A DNA stretch of 46,759 nucleotides from Lachnospiraceae bacterium (GCA_024689465.1 JAILDL010000213.1:1-46759); one strand, 5' to 3'; counted from the stretch's first letter, positions 18,183 through 26,612 are shown. Notes: generated by a model from the sequence alone, not told the origin. Numbers and translations: made by a program.

Positions 18183-19067
18183 TTATAACTGATCCTCGTC
18201 TGCAATGATGGCGGTACCGATACCCTGATTGGTAAAGATCTCCAAAAGCAGACAGTGGGCGATGCGTCCGTCCAGGATGTGGACTCTGTTTACACCGCTC
18301 TTAATGGCAGAGGTGCAATTGCTCAGTTTCGGCAGCATGCCTCCTCCAATGAAACCGTCGGCGATCAGCTGATCTGCCTGAGACGCGGTAAGTCTGGAAA
18401 TAAAGGTGGACTTATCGTTAATGTCCTTATATAAGCCTTCAATGTCGGTAAGGAAGGCCAGCTTCTCTGCATGGACCGCCTTGGCAATGGCGCATGCCGC
18501 ATCATCCGCATTGATGTTGTAGGTGGTGGAATCCTCTCCCAGTCCGATGGGGGCAACGATGGGCAGGAAGTCCTTTTCCAGCAGATCATAGAGAACCTTG
18601 GGGTCCACGCCGGTGACATTTCCCACATAGCCGATGTCCTGTCCCTCGGAATATTTTTTCTCTGCCCGGAGCAGTCCGCCGTCTTTTCCGCTGATGCCCA
18701 CTGCTTTCACACCCAGTTCCTGTACCATGGAAACAAGGGATTTGTTTACCTTGTTTAATACCATCTCGGCGATCTCCATGGTCTCGTCATCGGTGACCCG
18801 CAGGCCGTTAACAAACTTCGGCTCTTTTCCGACCTTTCCCACCCAGCGGCTGATCTCCTTCCCGCCGCCGTGAACGATGATGGGTTTAAAGCCAACCAGC
18901 TTTAACAAGGTCACGTCCTTGATCACATTCTTTTGCAGCTCCGGATCGCTCATAGCGGAACCACCGTATTTTACCACGATGATCTTCCGGTTAAACTGCT
19001 GGATATAAGGCAGGGCCTCAATGAGGACCTCCGCTTTCTTTAACACTTCATTCATATCTTCTGTCAT
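18183..19067 (-). CDS. argB: Acetylglutamate kinase
   Basis: Phosphorylates N-acetylglutamate, the usual control point of arginine synthesis; 294 aa. The amino-acid kinase signature VVKYGGSAM (31-39) and the glycine-rich VHGGGKEIS are intact. The long N-terminal helix (residues 5-25, [19 protein letters not shown]) is the type found in hexameric, arginine-inhibited enzymes, so feedback inhibition is likely (inference). Start ATG follows GGGGGAGAG. Confidence 0.96.
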   Translation of the reverse strand: MTEDMNEVLKKAEVLIEALPYIQQFNRKIIVVKYGGSAMSDPELQKNVIKDVTLLKLVGFKPIIVHGGGKEISRWVGKVGKEPKFVNGLRVTDDETMEIAEMVLNKVNKSLVSMVQELGVKAVGISGKDGGLLRAEKKYSEGQDIGYVGNVTGVDPKVLYDLLEKDFLPIVAPIGLGEDSTTYNINADDAACAIAKAVHAEKLAFLTDIEGLYKDINDKSTFISRLTASQADQLIADGFIGGGMLPKLSNCTSAIKSGVNRVHILDGRIAHCLLLEIFTNQGIGTAIIADEDQL

Positions 19068-19093
19068 GGTTTCTCTCCCCCTGTTCTAAAAGA

Positions 19094-20317
19094 TCAGCTG
19101 CGGTAGTCCGCGTTGATCTTTACATAATCGTAGGTCAGATCACAGCCCCAGGCCGTAGCCTCCGCTTCGCCTTCGTGCATATCCACGAACACCGTGACCG
19201 CATCCGCCTTCATGATGGCGAGGGCCTTGTCTTCGTCAAAGGCAAGGGGCGTTCCGTGGTCAAAGACCTGCAGCGTTCCGTTTGCGCTCTTAAAGAACAG
19301 TTCCACATCATTCTGATCAAAATCTGCACCGGAATAGCCCATAGCGCATAAGAACCGTCCGAAGTTGGCATCGCATCCGAAAATGGCCGCCTTGGATAAG
19401 TTGGAGCCTACGATGGCTCTGGAAAGGGTTCTGGCATCCTCTTTGCTCCTGGCATGGACCACCTGTGCCTCAAATAGCTTGCTGGCACCTTCTCCGTCTG
19501 CCGCCATCTTCTTGGCAAGGGTGGTGCACACATAGGTAAGCGCCTCCTTAAAGGCTTCATAGTCTTCGTTCTTTTCCGTGATCTCAGGATTCTCTGCCAG
19601 GCCGTTTGCCATACAAAGCAGCGTATCGTTGGTGGAGGTATCCCCGTCTACGGTGATCATGTTAAAGCTGTCCTTTACCACCTGCGAAACTGCTTCCTGC
19701 AGCAGATCCTTTGCGATCGCCAGGTCGGTTCCCAGAAAGGCCAGCATGGTGCACATATTGGGGTGGATCATACCGCTGCCCTTGCTCATGCCGCCTAAGG
19801 TCACAGTCTTTCCGCCTGCTGTAAAGGAAACCGCGATCTCCTTGTTCACTGTATCCGTGGTCATAATGGCTTTGGAAGCCGCTTCGCCGGCATCGATGGA
19901 ACCATCCAGTGCAGGAGCCATCATCTCCACGCCATGCACCAGCTTGTCTACCGGCAGCTGCATACCGATGACACCGGTGGAGGCAACGCCTACGGTATCA
20001 AAGGGAATGCCAAGAGCCTTTTCCACGCCTTTTGCCGTCTTCTCACAGGCTTCGAATCCTTCCCTGCCGGTGCAGGCATTGGCGATACCTGAATTGATCA
20101 CAACCGCCTGCATGGGTCTGCCGCTCTTTACGATCTCCATGTCCCACTGTACACAGGCTGCTTTTACCACATTGCTGGTAAAGGTACCTGCTACGGTGCA
20201 GGGTGCGGTGGACATCACCATGGCCATATCCGTACGTCCCTGATACTTGATCCCTGCAGCAGCCGATGCTGCTTTAAAGCCTTTTGCTGCGGTAATACCG
20301 CCCTTTATAACTTCCAT
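19094..20317 (-). CDS. argJ: Bifunctional ornithine acetyltransferase / N-acetylglutamate synthase
   Basis: ArgJ, 407 aa from the ATG at 20317 (GGAAG 8 nt upstream). It recycles acetyl from N-acetylornithine to glutamate. The precursor self-cleaves before Thr190 in KGSGMIHPNMCTML; the residue before the nucleophile is Cys here, usually Ala. The motif STAPCTVAGTFTSN and the C-terminal SGADFDQNDVE block are present. Its presence implies the economical cyclic arginine pathway. Whether it also makes acetylglutamate from acetyl-CoA cannot be read from sequence. Confidence 0.95.
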   Translation of the reverse strand: MEVIKGGITAAKGFKAASAAAGIKYQGRTDMAMVMSTAPCTVAGTFTSNVVKAACVQWDMEIVKSGRPMQAVVINSGIANACTGREGFEACEKTAKGVEKALGIPFDTVGVASTGVIGMQLPVDKLVHGVEMMAPALDGSIDAGEAASKAIMTTDTVNKEIAVSFTAGGKTVTLGGMSKGSGMIHPNMCTMLAFLGTDLAIAKDLLQEAVSQVVKDSFNMITVDGDTSTNDTLLCMANGLAENPEITEKNEDYEAFKEALTYVCTTLAKKMAADGEGASKLFEAQVVHARSKEDARTLSRAIVGSNLSKAAIFGCDANFGRFLCAMGYSGADFDQNDVELFFKSANGTLQVFDHGTPLAFDEDKALAIMKADAVTVFVDMHEGEAEATAWGCDLTYDYVKINADYRS

Positions 20318-20377
20318 ACCGGTTACTTCCTTCCTGCTGTCGATCTGCTGCATTCTCTACCTGCTCACGCAGACCGG

Positions 20378-20833
20378 TCATTTGTTAAATTCCGTGATAT
20401 TCTTCTCATTCAAAGTAAAGTCGTAATAATTCAGGTCTTCCCGCTCGGTCCAGCCGATCTCGTGCCAGAAGGCGTTTCCGATGTCGTTGACCTGGAAGGC
20501 GATGAGGCTCACCTTGTTGATCTGTTCCTTCTGCAGGGCCTGCATGCAATGGACCACCATGGCCTTGCCGATGCCGCATCGTCTGTGATCCTCCCGGACG
20601 CACACATGGTAGAGGCAGCCCCGTCTGCCGTCGTGACCGCACAGGATCGCGCCGACGACTTCGCCGTCCAGCTCTGCCACCACGCTGATCCCGGGGTTCC
20701 GCTTAAGGAAGCGCTCCACGCCCTCTCTGGAATCATCGATGGAGCGGATGCCGAAGCCGTGGATGGTCATCCACAGGGCCTTCACCTTGTCATAATCTTC
20801 TGTTTCCATGGACCGGATAATATAATCTGCCAT
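20378..20833 (-). CDS. GNAT-family N-acetyltransferase in the arginine operon
   Basis: A 151-aa Gcn5-like acetyltransferase. The acetyl-CoA pyrophosphate loop is RRCGIGKAM, preceded by LYHVCVREDH and followed by a C-terminal IAFQVNDIGNAFWHEIGW block. ATG has CAGGAG upstream. It lies between argC and argJ, so a natural hypothesis is that it supplies acetylglutamate to prime the ArgJ cycle. A RimI-like protein acetylation role or an unrelated substrate is equally compatible with the sequence. Confidence 0.88.
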   Translation of the reverse strand: MADYIIRSMETEDYDKVKALWMTIHGFGIRSIDDSREGVERFLKRNPGISVVAELDGEVVGAILCGHDGRRGCLYHVCVREDHRRCGIGKAMVVHCMQALQKEQINKVSLIAFQVNDIGNAFWHEIGWTEREDLNYYDFTLNEKNITEFNK

Positions 20834-20895
20834 GTTTTCTCCTGTTTTTTCTTATTCTTCTGGTAATTCAAATGCTGCCCACCCCGATAACTGGC

Positions 20896-21045
20896 CAGGC
20901 ACATGAGTACGTTGCATATAATGCCGAAGGGCTTTGTCGTTCGCCGGTTCTTATGCCCGGTATTTTCGGGCATTACGAACCGCTGCGTACAACGACACAG
21001 AGCGGGAGCGTCCCTACGGCATATATGTGACGTGCTCATGGCCTG
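20896..21045. repeat. 150-bp imperfect palindrome between argC and the GNAT gene
   Basis: Two arms of about 64 and 79 bp fold around a 7-nt loop at 20960-20966. From the centre outward the paired blocks are ATGCCCG/CGGGCAT, CGGTTC/GAACCG, TGTCGTT/AACGACA, ATGCCGAAGGG/CCCTACGGCAT (one mismatch), CATGAGTACGT/ACGTGCTCATG (one mismatch) and CAGGC/GCCTG. There is no reading frame in it. It resembles a MITE or other palindromic intergenic repeat, or a large RNA structure within the arg mRNA. No second copy is visible in this window. Confidence 0.75.
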
Positions 21046-21074
21046 TCAAATATGTCCGTGGGCAGCTTAAAATA

Positions 21075-21123
21075 TCCTAGGGGAAGAAGTCTTCCTAGGG
21101 GAAGAAGTCTTCCTAGGGGAAGA
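21075..21123. repeat. 18-bp tandem repeat spanning the argC stop codon
   Basis: Unit TCCTAGGGGAAGAAGTCT at 21075-21092 and 21093-21110, plus a 13-bp partial third copy at 21111-21123 that contains the argC stop codon and last codons. The 18-bp period keeps frame, so each unit offers the same TAG. Confidence 0.9.
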
Positions 21124-22165
21124 CTGGCGCATTCTCCAATCCCTCGTCTTCGGGCAGTCCGAACATGATGTTCATGTTCTGCAGGGCCTGTCCTGCGGCT
21201 CCCTTCACCAGATTGTCCAGTGCGGCCATGATGATCACGCGGCCGGTGCGTTCATCCAGTTTGAAGTTGATGTCTACGTAGTTGCTGGTCTCGACCCAGC
21301 GGGTTTCGGGGCAGATGCCTTCGGGCAGGAGACGGATGAAATGCTCTCCCGCATAGTGTTTTTCATAGGCTGCCTTGATCTGCTCCTTTGTGGTACCGGG
21401 CTTAACGGATGCATAAGCGGTCACCAGGATCCCACGGTTGATGGGGATCAGATGGGGGGTAAAGGAAACGGTGATCTCCTTTCCGGCTGCATACCCCAGC
21501 TGCTCTTCGATCTCGGGGGTATGGCGGTGACTTGCAACGCCGTAGGCTTTTACATTCTCATTGACTTCGCAGAACAGGTTGGGCACCTTGGCACCTCTTC
21601 CTGCGCCGCTGGTTCCGCTCTTGGCATCGATGATCAATGTGCTGGCATCGATGAGGCCTTCCTTTACCAGGGGATAGGCGCTTAAGATCGAGCAGGTGGT
21701 ATAGCATCCGGGATTTGCCAGGATACGGGCATTTTTGATATCCGCCCGGTTGATCTCACACAGGCCGTAAACGGCTTCCTTTATAAGTTCCGGAGACTGA
21801 TGGGTGATCTTGTACCATTTCTCATAGGTGGCTACATCCTTGATCCGGTAGTCCGCGCTTAAGTCGATGAACCGGCATTTCTCCAGCAGGTCTTCCTTTA
21901 ATAAGGAACCTAAGAAGCCCTGGGGCGTTGCGGTGAAGATCACATCCACATCTTCTGCCAGCTTTAATAAGGTATCGTGATCCTCTGCATCCACGCAGGG
22001 TGCATCCAGGATCTTATACATATTCTGATAAACAGAGGAATAGGGCTGATCCGCATAGCTGCGGGAGCCTACCCATTGGATCTGTGCATCCTTATGATTC
22101 TTTAACAAACGTACCAGCTCTGCTCCGGCATATCCGGTCGCGCCGATGATTCCGACATTTACCAT
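21113..22165 (-). CDS. argC: N-acetyl-gamma-glutamyl-phosphate reductase
   Basis: NADPH-dependent reductase of the arginine pathway, 350 aa. The Rossmann motif GIIGATGYAGAELVRLL is at the N-terminus, and catalytic Cys154 lies in NPGCYTTC. The ATG at 22165 is preferred over the in-frame TTG at 22171 because AGGG lies 7 nt before it. First gene of the arg operon; the leader is about 76 nt. The C-terminus (ENAPVFP) runs into an 18-bp tandem repeat. Confidence 0.96.
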   Translation of the reverse strand: MVNVGIIGATGYAGAELVRLLKNHKDAQIQWVGSRSYADQPYSSVYQNMYKILDAPCVDAEDHDTLLKLAEDVDVIFTATPQGFLGSLLKEDLLEKCRFIDLSADYRIKDVATYEKWYKITHQSPELIKEAVYGLCEINRADIKNARILANPGCYTTCSILSAYPLVKEGLIDASTLIIDAKSGTSGAGRGAKVPNLFCEVNENVKAYGVASHRHTPEIEEQLGYAAGKEITVSFTPHLIPINRGILVTAYASVKPGTTKEQIKAAYEKHYAGEHFIRLLPEGICPETRWVETSNYVDINFKLDERTGRVIIMAALDNLVKGAAGQALQNMNIMFGLPEDEGLENAPVFP

Positions 22166-22247
22166 GGTCAAACCCTGTTCTTTCTGTATTTTATAGCTCT
22201 GTACCTAATCATACACCCTCTTTGCCGGGATATGAAAATCTTTTCTC

Positions 22248-22276
22248 AGTATAGCCACTCGGTGAATATTATGCAA
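22248..22276 (-). promoter_or_regulatory. Promoter of argC
   Basis: TTGCAT-17-TATACT on the minus strand, start near 22241. Its -35 is part of the palindrome ATGCAAGCAT (22271-22280) and overlaps an ArgR-like box. Confidence 0.75.
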
Positions 22277-22297
22277 GCATATTTTAATATTTATGCA
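22263..22297. promoter_or_regulatory. ArgR-like operator region, argC side
   Basis: TGAATATTATGCA (22263-22275, one base short) and TTAATATTTATGCA (22284-22297, one mismatch) approximate the ArgR/AhrC box TGNATNNNNATNCA. They flank and cover the argC -35. Binding by an ArgR/AhrC repressor is inference. Confidence 0.5.
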
Positions 22298-22325
22298 CTT
22301 TGAATGAATAAAACCAAATAATTCG

Positions 22326-22354
22326 TGTATAAGTATGCAAATTTATGCTTGCAT
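22326..22354. promoter_or_regulatory. ArgR-like operator region, argG side
   Basis: TGTATAAGTATGCA (22326-22339) matches the ArgR box pattern TGNATNNNNATNCA exactly. The palindrome ATGCTTGCAT (22345-22354) is the reverse complement of the one at the argC -35 and overlaps the argG -35. Confidence 0.55.
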
Positions 22355-22377
22355 TTCGTTTTTTTATGCGGTATATT
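22349..22377 (+). promoter_or_regulatory. Promoter of argG
   Basis: TTGCAT-17-TATATT on the plus strand, start near 22384 and a leader of about 70 nt. The -35 hexamer lies in the ATGCTTGCAT palindrome. Confidence 0.72.
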
Positions 22378-22454
22378 GATTGCAACACAGAAAAACATCG
22401 GGCTTTACCTTATAAGGAAAGCAGGAAGTAAACATACTTCAGAATGGAGACAAC

Positions 22455-23681
22455 ATGGCAAAAGAAAAGGTTATCTTAGCATACTCAGGCGGTCTTGATA
22501 CCACAGCGATCATCCTCTGGTTAAAGGAGAATTGCGATCACGAAGTTGTATGTGTATGCATCGACTGTGCTCAGGAAGAAGAGCTGGACGGTCTGGAAGA
22601 AAGAGCAAAGTCCTGCGGCGCTTCCAAATTATATATTGAAGATGTCATCGACGAATTCTGCGACGAGTACATTGTTCCCTGTGTACAGGCGCACGCCGTA
22701 TACGAAAACAAATATCTGCTGGGAACTTCCATGGCGCGTCCTCTGATTGCCAAGAAGCTGGTAGAGATTGCCCGGAAGGAAGGCGCTACCGCCATCTGCC
22801 ACGGTGCTACCGGTAAGGGTAACGATCAGATCCGTTTCGAGCTGGGTATCAAGGCTCTGGCTCCGGATCTTAAGATCATCGCAGCCTGGAGAAATGAAAA
22901 GTGGACCCTGGATTCCCGTGAGTCCGAGATCGAGTACTGCAAGCAGCACGGTATCCACCTTCCCTTCTCCGCAGATTCCAGCTACAGCCGTGACCGTAAC
23001 ATCTGGCACATCAGCCATGAAGGTCTGGAACTGGAGGATCCTTCCAACGAGCCGAATTTCGAGCATCTGCTGGTACTGGGTACCACTCCTGAGAAGGCTC
23101 CCGATGAAGGCGAGTATGTGACCATCTCCTTTGAAAAGGGTGTTCCCACTGCTGTAAACGGCCAGAAGATGAAGGTTTCCGATATCATCCGTACCTTAAA
23201 CAAGTTAGGCGGCAAGCATGGTATCGGTATCGTAGATATTGTAGAAAACCGTGTAGTAGGCATGAAGAGCCGTGGCGTATACGAAACTCCCGGCGGTACC
23301 ATCCTGTATGAAGCACATCAGCAGCTGGAAGAGCTGATCCTGGATCGTGACGTATATCGTGAGAAGAAGGAAATGGGCGACAAGTTCGCACAGTTAGTAT
23401 ACGAAGGAAAGTGGTTCTCTCCTCTTCGGGAAGCAGAGCAGGCTTTCATCGAGTCCACCCAGCAGTATGTGACCGGAGAAGTAAAGTTCAAGCTTTACAA
23501 GGGTAACATCATCAAGGCCGGCGAGACTTCTCCTTACTCTCTGTACAACGAGTCCATCGCTTCCTTCACCACCGGCGATCTCTATGATCACCACGATGCA
23601 GAAGGCTTCATCAACCTCTTTGGTCTGTCCACCAAGGTTCGTGCCATGAAGCTGCAGGAAGCAGGCGTTTTAAAGAAATAA
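22455..23681 (+). CDS. argG: Argininosuccinate synthase
   Basis: Joins citrulline and aspartate using ATP; 408 aa, normal length. The P-loop AYSGGLDTT (residues 9-17) is that of N-type ATP pyrophosphatases. [28 protein letters not shown] is the usual substrate-binding region, seen here around residues 157-184. GGAG lies 5 nt before the ATG. It is transcribed alone, divergently from argC, and ends in a strong terminator. No argH, argF or carbamoyl phosphate genes lie in this window. Confidence 0.97.
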   Translation: MAKEKVILAYSGGLDTTAIILWLKENCDHEVVCVCIDCAQEEELDGLEERAKSCGASKLYIEDVIDEFCDEYIVPCVQAHAVYENKYLLGTSMARPLIAKKLVEIARKEGATAICHGATGKGNDQIRFELGIKALAPDLKIIAAWRNEKWTLDSRESEIEYCKQHGIHLPFSADSSYSRDRNIWHISHEGLELEDPSNEPNFEHLLVLGTTPEKAPDEGEYVTISFEKGVPTAVNGQKMKVSDIIRTLNKLGGKHGIGIVDIVENRVVGMKSRGVYETPGGTILYEAHQQLEELILDRDVYREKKEMGDKFAQLVYEGKWFSPLREAEQAFIESTQQYVTGEVKFKLYKGNIIKAGETSPYSLYNESIASFTTGDLYDHHDAEGFINLFGLSTKVRAMKLQEAGVLKK

Positions 23682-23687
23682 GTTCAA

Positions 23688-23716
23688 TTGACGAAAAACC
23701 ATCCATTCGCTAAGAT
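23688..23716 (+). promoter_or_regulatory. Promoter of the DUF1294 gene, inside the argG terminator
   Basis: TTGACG-17-TAAGAT. The 17-bp spacer is the left arm of the argG terminator and the -10 is in its loop. Transcription would start near 23723, at the right arm. Confidence 0.55.
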
Positions 23717-23745
23717 GATTACAAAAGCGAATGGATGGTTTTTTT
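23694..23745 (+). terminator. Intrinsic terminator of argG
   Basis: Left arm AAAAACCATCCATTCGC, 16-nt loop, right arm GCGAATGGATGG running into seven T. The T-run ends one base before the next start codon. Confidence 0.9.
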
Positions 23746-24042
23746 ATGAATGTTCTTACCTGGATCGGTATCTACCTGGCAGTGGTGAATCTGCTGGGAT
23801 TTTTATTTATGGGCATTGATAAATGGAAAGCAGTCAATCACGCCTGGCGGATCCCTGAGGCTTCTCTGTTTCTCATTGCTCTCATCGGCGGCAGCATCGG
23901 TTCCATTCTGGGCATGCAGCTGTTTCGCCATAAAACCAGACATTGGTATTTCGTATGGGGCATGCCCGCCATCTTAGTCTGCCAGATCCTTCTGGTCTTC
24001 TTCCTGCTTCGCGGGACCTGGGTCACCATCATTACCTTGTAA
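23746..24042 (+). CDS. DUF1294 family membrane protein
   Basis: A 98-aa inner-membrane protein with three predicted membrane segments (about 3-23, 40-58, 68-88) and the DUF1294 signatures DKWKA and LIGGSIGSILGMQLFRHKT. Function unknown. The ATG directly follows the argG terminator T-run. Its only Shine-Dalgarno-like sequence, GGATGG, is in the right arm of that hairpin, so it would be hidden in argG read-through RNA but free in a transcript from the embedded promoter. An ATG at 23731, inside the hairpin, is the alternative start. Confidence 0.85.
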   Translation: MNVLTWIGIYLAVVNLLGFLFMGIDKWKAVNHAWRIPEASLFLIALIGGSIGSILGMQLFRHKTRHWYFVWGMPAILVCQILLVFFLLRGTWVTIITL

Positions 24043-24058
24043 AGGAAGGTTTGCATCT

Positions 24059-24535
24059 ATGCAAGTCTGTATCTGTAGCAATCAATATGGAGAAAGAAAA
24101 CAGCTGGAGCGTCTGTTCCAGCGTTCTGCCGACCGTTTGATCGCCGCCGGTGAAATCTGCTATCTGCATACCTACGGAAGCGAAGGTGCTCTCCTTGCAG
24201 AGCCCATGGACTTTGACCTTTACATGCTGGACTATCAGGAAGAGGAAGGGGACGTTTCCGGGCAGAAAGCCACCGCTCTGGTAACGGATCTGATCCGGCA
24301 GCGGAATCTGAAAACCGCCCGGTTCTATCTGGCCTGTCCAAAGCCGGCAGATGACTCCCCGCAGATCCAGTACGTAAAAAAACCGGTCACACAGGGTTTC
24401 GTGGATACGATCCTGAATAACCGGCTTGCCGATCTAAAGATTGAAGAAGAAAAGGTAAAGCAGGCGATCTGGGAAGAGGAACACCGTCCTCCCAAAAACC
24501 TGAAGGAAGCCTTTTATCGCTGGCTCAATTCCTGA
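24059..24535 (+). CDS. Degenerate receiver-domain protein
   Basis: A 158-aa protein. Its first 120 residues fit the receiver fold of LytTR-type regulators: MQVCICSNQYGERKQLERLF corresponds to the usual ICDD...E..QL segment, FDLYMLDYQ holds the phosphoacceptor-position Asp, and YVKKPV holds the conserved Lys-Pro. The acidic pair is replaced by Ser-Asn, so magnesium binding and normal phosphorylation are doubtful. A Lys/Glu-rich C-terminal helix (about 125-158) replaces any output domain. It starts 16 bp after the DUF1294 gene behind AAAGGAAGG and is probably co-transcribed. A pseudo-receiver or protein-interaction role is inference. Confidence 0.65.
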   Translation: MQVCICSNQYGERKQLERLFQRSADRLIAAGEICYLHTYGSEGALLAEPMDFDLYMLDYQEEEGDVSGQKATALVTDLIRQRNLKTARFYLACPKPADDSPQIQYVKKPVTQGFVDTILNNRLADLKIEEEKVKQAIWEEEHRPPKNLKEAFYRWLNS

Positions 24536-24539
24536 TTTT

Positions 24540-25376
24540 TTATACCGTCACGATGATACCGCCGTCGTTGGCATAAACGGTGCTGACGCCTGCTGTATCA
24601 AAGATCTCAATGGCTGCAAACTTCGCTTTTTTCAGCAGCATATCCTTGACCATCTGCGCACGTTCAAAACAGTTTACATGGGAGATCATCACCGTACGCT
24701 CCTCGGGATCGGGGATGTCTGCGATGATGTTATCCACCATTCTGGCCAGGGCCTTCTTGATGCCCACTGCCTGTCCGATCTGGACGATGGCACCCTTCTT
24801 TCCGGCCATGATAGGCTTGATGCTTAAGGTGGAGGCAACCAGTGCCTTCACACCGGTCAGTCGCCCGTTTTTCCGTAATGTCTCCAGATTATCCAGCACA
24901 AAATAGGTATGCATCCTGTCCCGGAACTCTTCCAGCTTGGTCACTACCTGGGCAAAGGTTAAGCCCTTTTCTTCCAGGGTCATGGCAAGAAGGGCCAGTT
25001 GGGTCTCGCCGATGGAAGCGGACTCGGAATCACAGACATAAATAGGCTTTCTGCCGTGCTCCTCTTCGTACATGTCCTTGCCCACCACCGCACTGTTGTG
25101 GGAGCCGCTGAGCTTTCCGGACAGGGTCACCACATAGACGTGGTTTGCATCGCTTTCATAGGCATCCATATATTTCTGGGGAGAAGGACAGGCGGTCTTG
25201 GGGCACTTGGGGCTCTCTGCGATCCGCCGGATAAAATCCTTCTGATCAAAATTCTCATCATCCAGGATCCGGTAATCCCCTACCTCCAGTTCCAGGGGAA
25301 CGATCTGGAATCTCTCGTCATTCTTATACTTTTCAGGCAGTTCACAACAACTGTCTACCACGATCTTGTAGCTCAT
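24540..25376 (-). CDS. DegV family fatty-acid-binding protein
   Basis: A 278-aa DegV/FakB-type protein. These bind a single fatty acid and present it to the FakA kinase for phospholipid synthesis. The N-terminus KIVVDSCCELP, the ligand-loop region VVTLSGKLSGSHNSA and the C-terminal MISHVNCFERAQMVKDML are family features. The ATG at 25376 has AGAGG upstream; the longer frame is not supported. No fakA is adjacent. It has a convincing promoter with an inverted repeat at its start site, and converges with the receiver-like gene at a 4-bp gap. Confidence 0.92.
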   Translation of the reverse strand: MSYKIVVDSCCELPEKYKNDERFQIVPLELEVGDYRILDDENFDQKDFIRRIAESPKCPKTACPSPQKYMDAYESDANHVYVVTLSGKLSGSHNSAVVGKDMYEEEHGRKPIYVCDSESASIGETQLALLAMTLEEKGLTFAQVVTKLEEFRDRMHTYFVLDNLETLRKNGRLTGVKALVASTLSIKPIMAGKKGAIVQIGQAVGIKKALARMVDNIIADIPDPEERTVMISHVNCFERAQMVKDMLLKKAKFAAIEIFDTAGVSTVYANDGGIIVTV

Positions 25377-25408
25377 ATGAACCTCTTTCGCGTTATTATA
25401 ACTTTTAC

Positions 25409-25429
25409 ATGTAGTTTTCATTACTACAT
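25409..25429. promoter_or_regulatory. Inverted repeat at the degV start site
   Basis: Perfect 7-bp arms ATGTAGT-N7-ACTACAT immediately downstream of the degV -10. Placement is typical of a repressor operator; the regulator is unknown. Confidence 0.5.
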
Positions 25430-25437
25430 CTGAAAAT

Positions 25438-25465
25438 ATGATACCACACATCCTGTAAATGTAAA
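25438..25465 (-). promoter_or_regulatory. Promoter of degV
   Basis: TTTACA-16-TATCAT on the minus strand; start near 25431, leader about 55 nt. Confidence 0.6.
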
Positions 25466-25533
25466 TATCTATTTTCTAAATCTGTTTCGTAATGATCGAT
25501 TCCGCAAACATCTGCTTTGCAGTCATCCGCCTG

Positions 25534-26610
25534 TTAACGGAAGTAAATGTTCATATCCACCGGTTCGGAAATACCGTCCACATTGCCGCTTTCCGAATAC
25601 TGCAGCATAGTGTAATCATAGGGGAAATAAATGGGCAGATCGTAGTCTGCGAACCATTTTTCATAATCCTCCAAACGGGAAATGTCCAGCATCAGCATGA
25701 AGCTTTTCAGATTTCCGTAGATACCGGTCTTATAACCGGCCTTCTCGATGGTATCCATGAAGGTGATGGCAAAGTCCGTTCTCTCTCCGCTGGTTAAAAT
25801 GGAGGTACGGGCATTGTCCTTGCTCACTTCTTCCACATCCACGTAAATGGGCATCTCCACCTTGGCATCCCCGATCAGCTCCAGGCAGTAGTTTGCTTCC
25901 TCCACTGCTTCCGCATTGGTGGTTGCCTGGGTAAAGAAATAAAGGCCTACCGGGATCCCTGCGTTTGTCGCACCTTCCAGATTGGCCCGGAAGGTTTCAT
26001 CCTCCAGAAGGGCCCCTTCCGTATAGCCGCGAAGGCCTGCCCGCAGTATGGCAAAGTCCACCTTCCCGCTTTCCTTTACCTTCTCCCAGTTGATCTTGCC
26101 CTGGTATTTGGACACATCGATGCCCCGCAGATAGGATTCCTCTCCTTCGGGGGAATGATAATGGAGGTCCCCTGCTTCGTCAAATTCAAACAATTCGGGA
26201 TCATATCCGTTCATCTTAAGATCCGTACGGATATCCAGGAAGTAGTACTGGTTGTCGGCTAACAGAACCACCTGATCGGGGTAGAAGTACCGCAGCATCT
26301 CTACCGTGCCGTTTCCGCTTTCCATCATATCCCGCATCTGTTCCAGGATCGCTTCCCGCTCTTCCCTGGTAGCCTCTTCCCGAATGCTGACAATGAGCTG
26401 GTCCACATCCTCCTGGGTGTAGATCCGGTCAGAGGGAACGCTCTCTGTCTCGATGACGATGTCATCGGTCTTTACCTTGCTCATCCGTATGGAGAAATAG
26501 CTGAACAGAAGAACACAGCAAAAGGCCAGGATCAGCGTTGTAAGGCCAAAGATGAGTGTCAGGAAGATAAAGATCCTGCGGGTGTTTTTGTTTTTTCCAT
26601 TCCGGGCCAT
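25534..26610 (-). CDS. Membrane-anchored GH25 lysozyme-like muramidase
   Basis: A 358-aa protein with one N-terminal membrane segment (12-38), a coiled-coil-like Glu/Arg-rich stalk (about 65-100), a small linker domain and a glycoside hydrolase family 25 domain (163-358). The active-site strand GIDVSKYQG (163-171) and the acidic pair Asp258/Glu260 in IYVDVEEV are present, so it should cut peptidoglycan outside the membrane. It starts 2 bp after the stop of an 80-aa gene, with GAGG upstream, so the two are coupled. Confidence 0.92.
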   Translation of the reverse strand: MARNGKNKNTRRIFIFLTLIFGLTTLILAFCCVLLFSYFSIRMSKVKTDDIVIETESVPSDRIYTQEDVDQLIVSIREEATREEREAILEQMRDMMESGNGTVEMLRYFYPDQVVLLADNQYYFLDIRTDLKMNGYDPELFEFDEAGDLHYHSPEGEESYLRGIDVSKYQGKINWEKVKESGKVDFAILRAGLRGYTEGALLEDETFRANLEGATNAGIPVGLYFFTQATTNAEAVEEANYCLELIGDAKVEMPIYVDVEEVSKDNARTSILTSGERTDFAITFMDTIEKAGYKTGIYGNLKSFMLMLDISRLEDYEKWFADYDLPIYFPYDYTMLQYSESGNVDGISEPVDMNIYFR

Positions 26611-26612
26611 GA

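Noticed and set aside
21001-21060. Right arm of the palindrome as part of a tRNA or T-box
   Set aside because: No cloverleaf, T-box core sequence or terminator is present; the pairing is one long hairpin.
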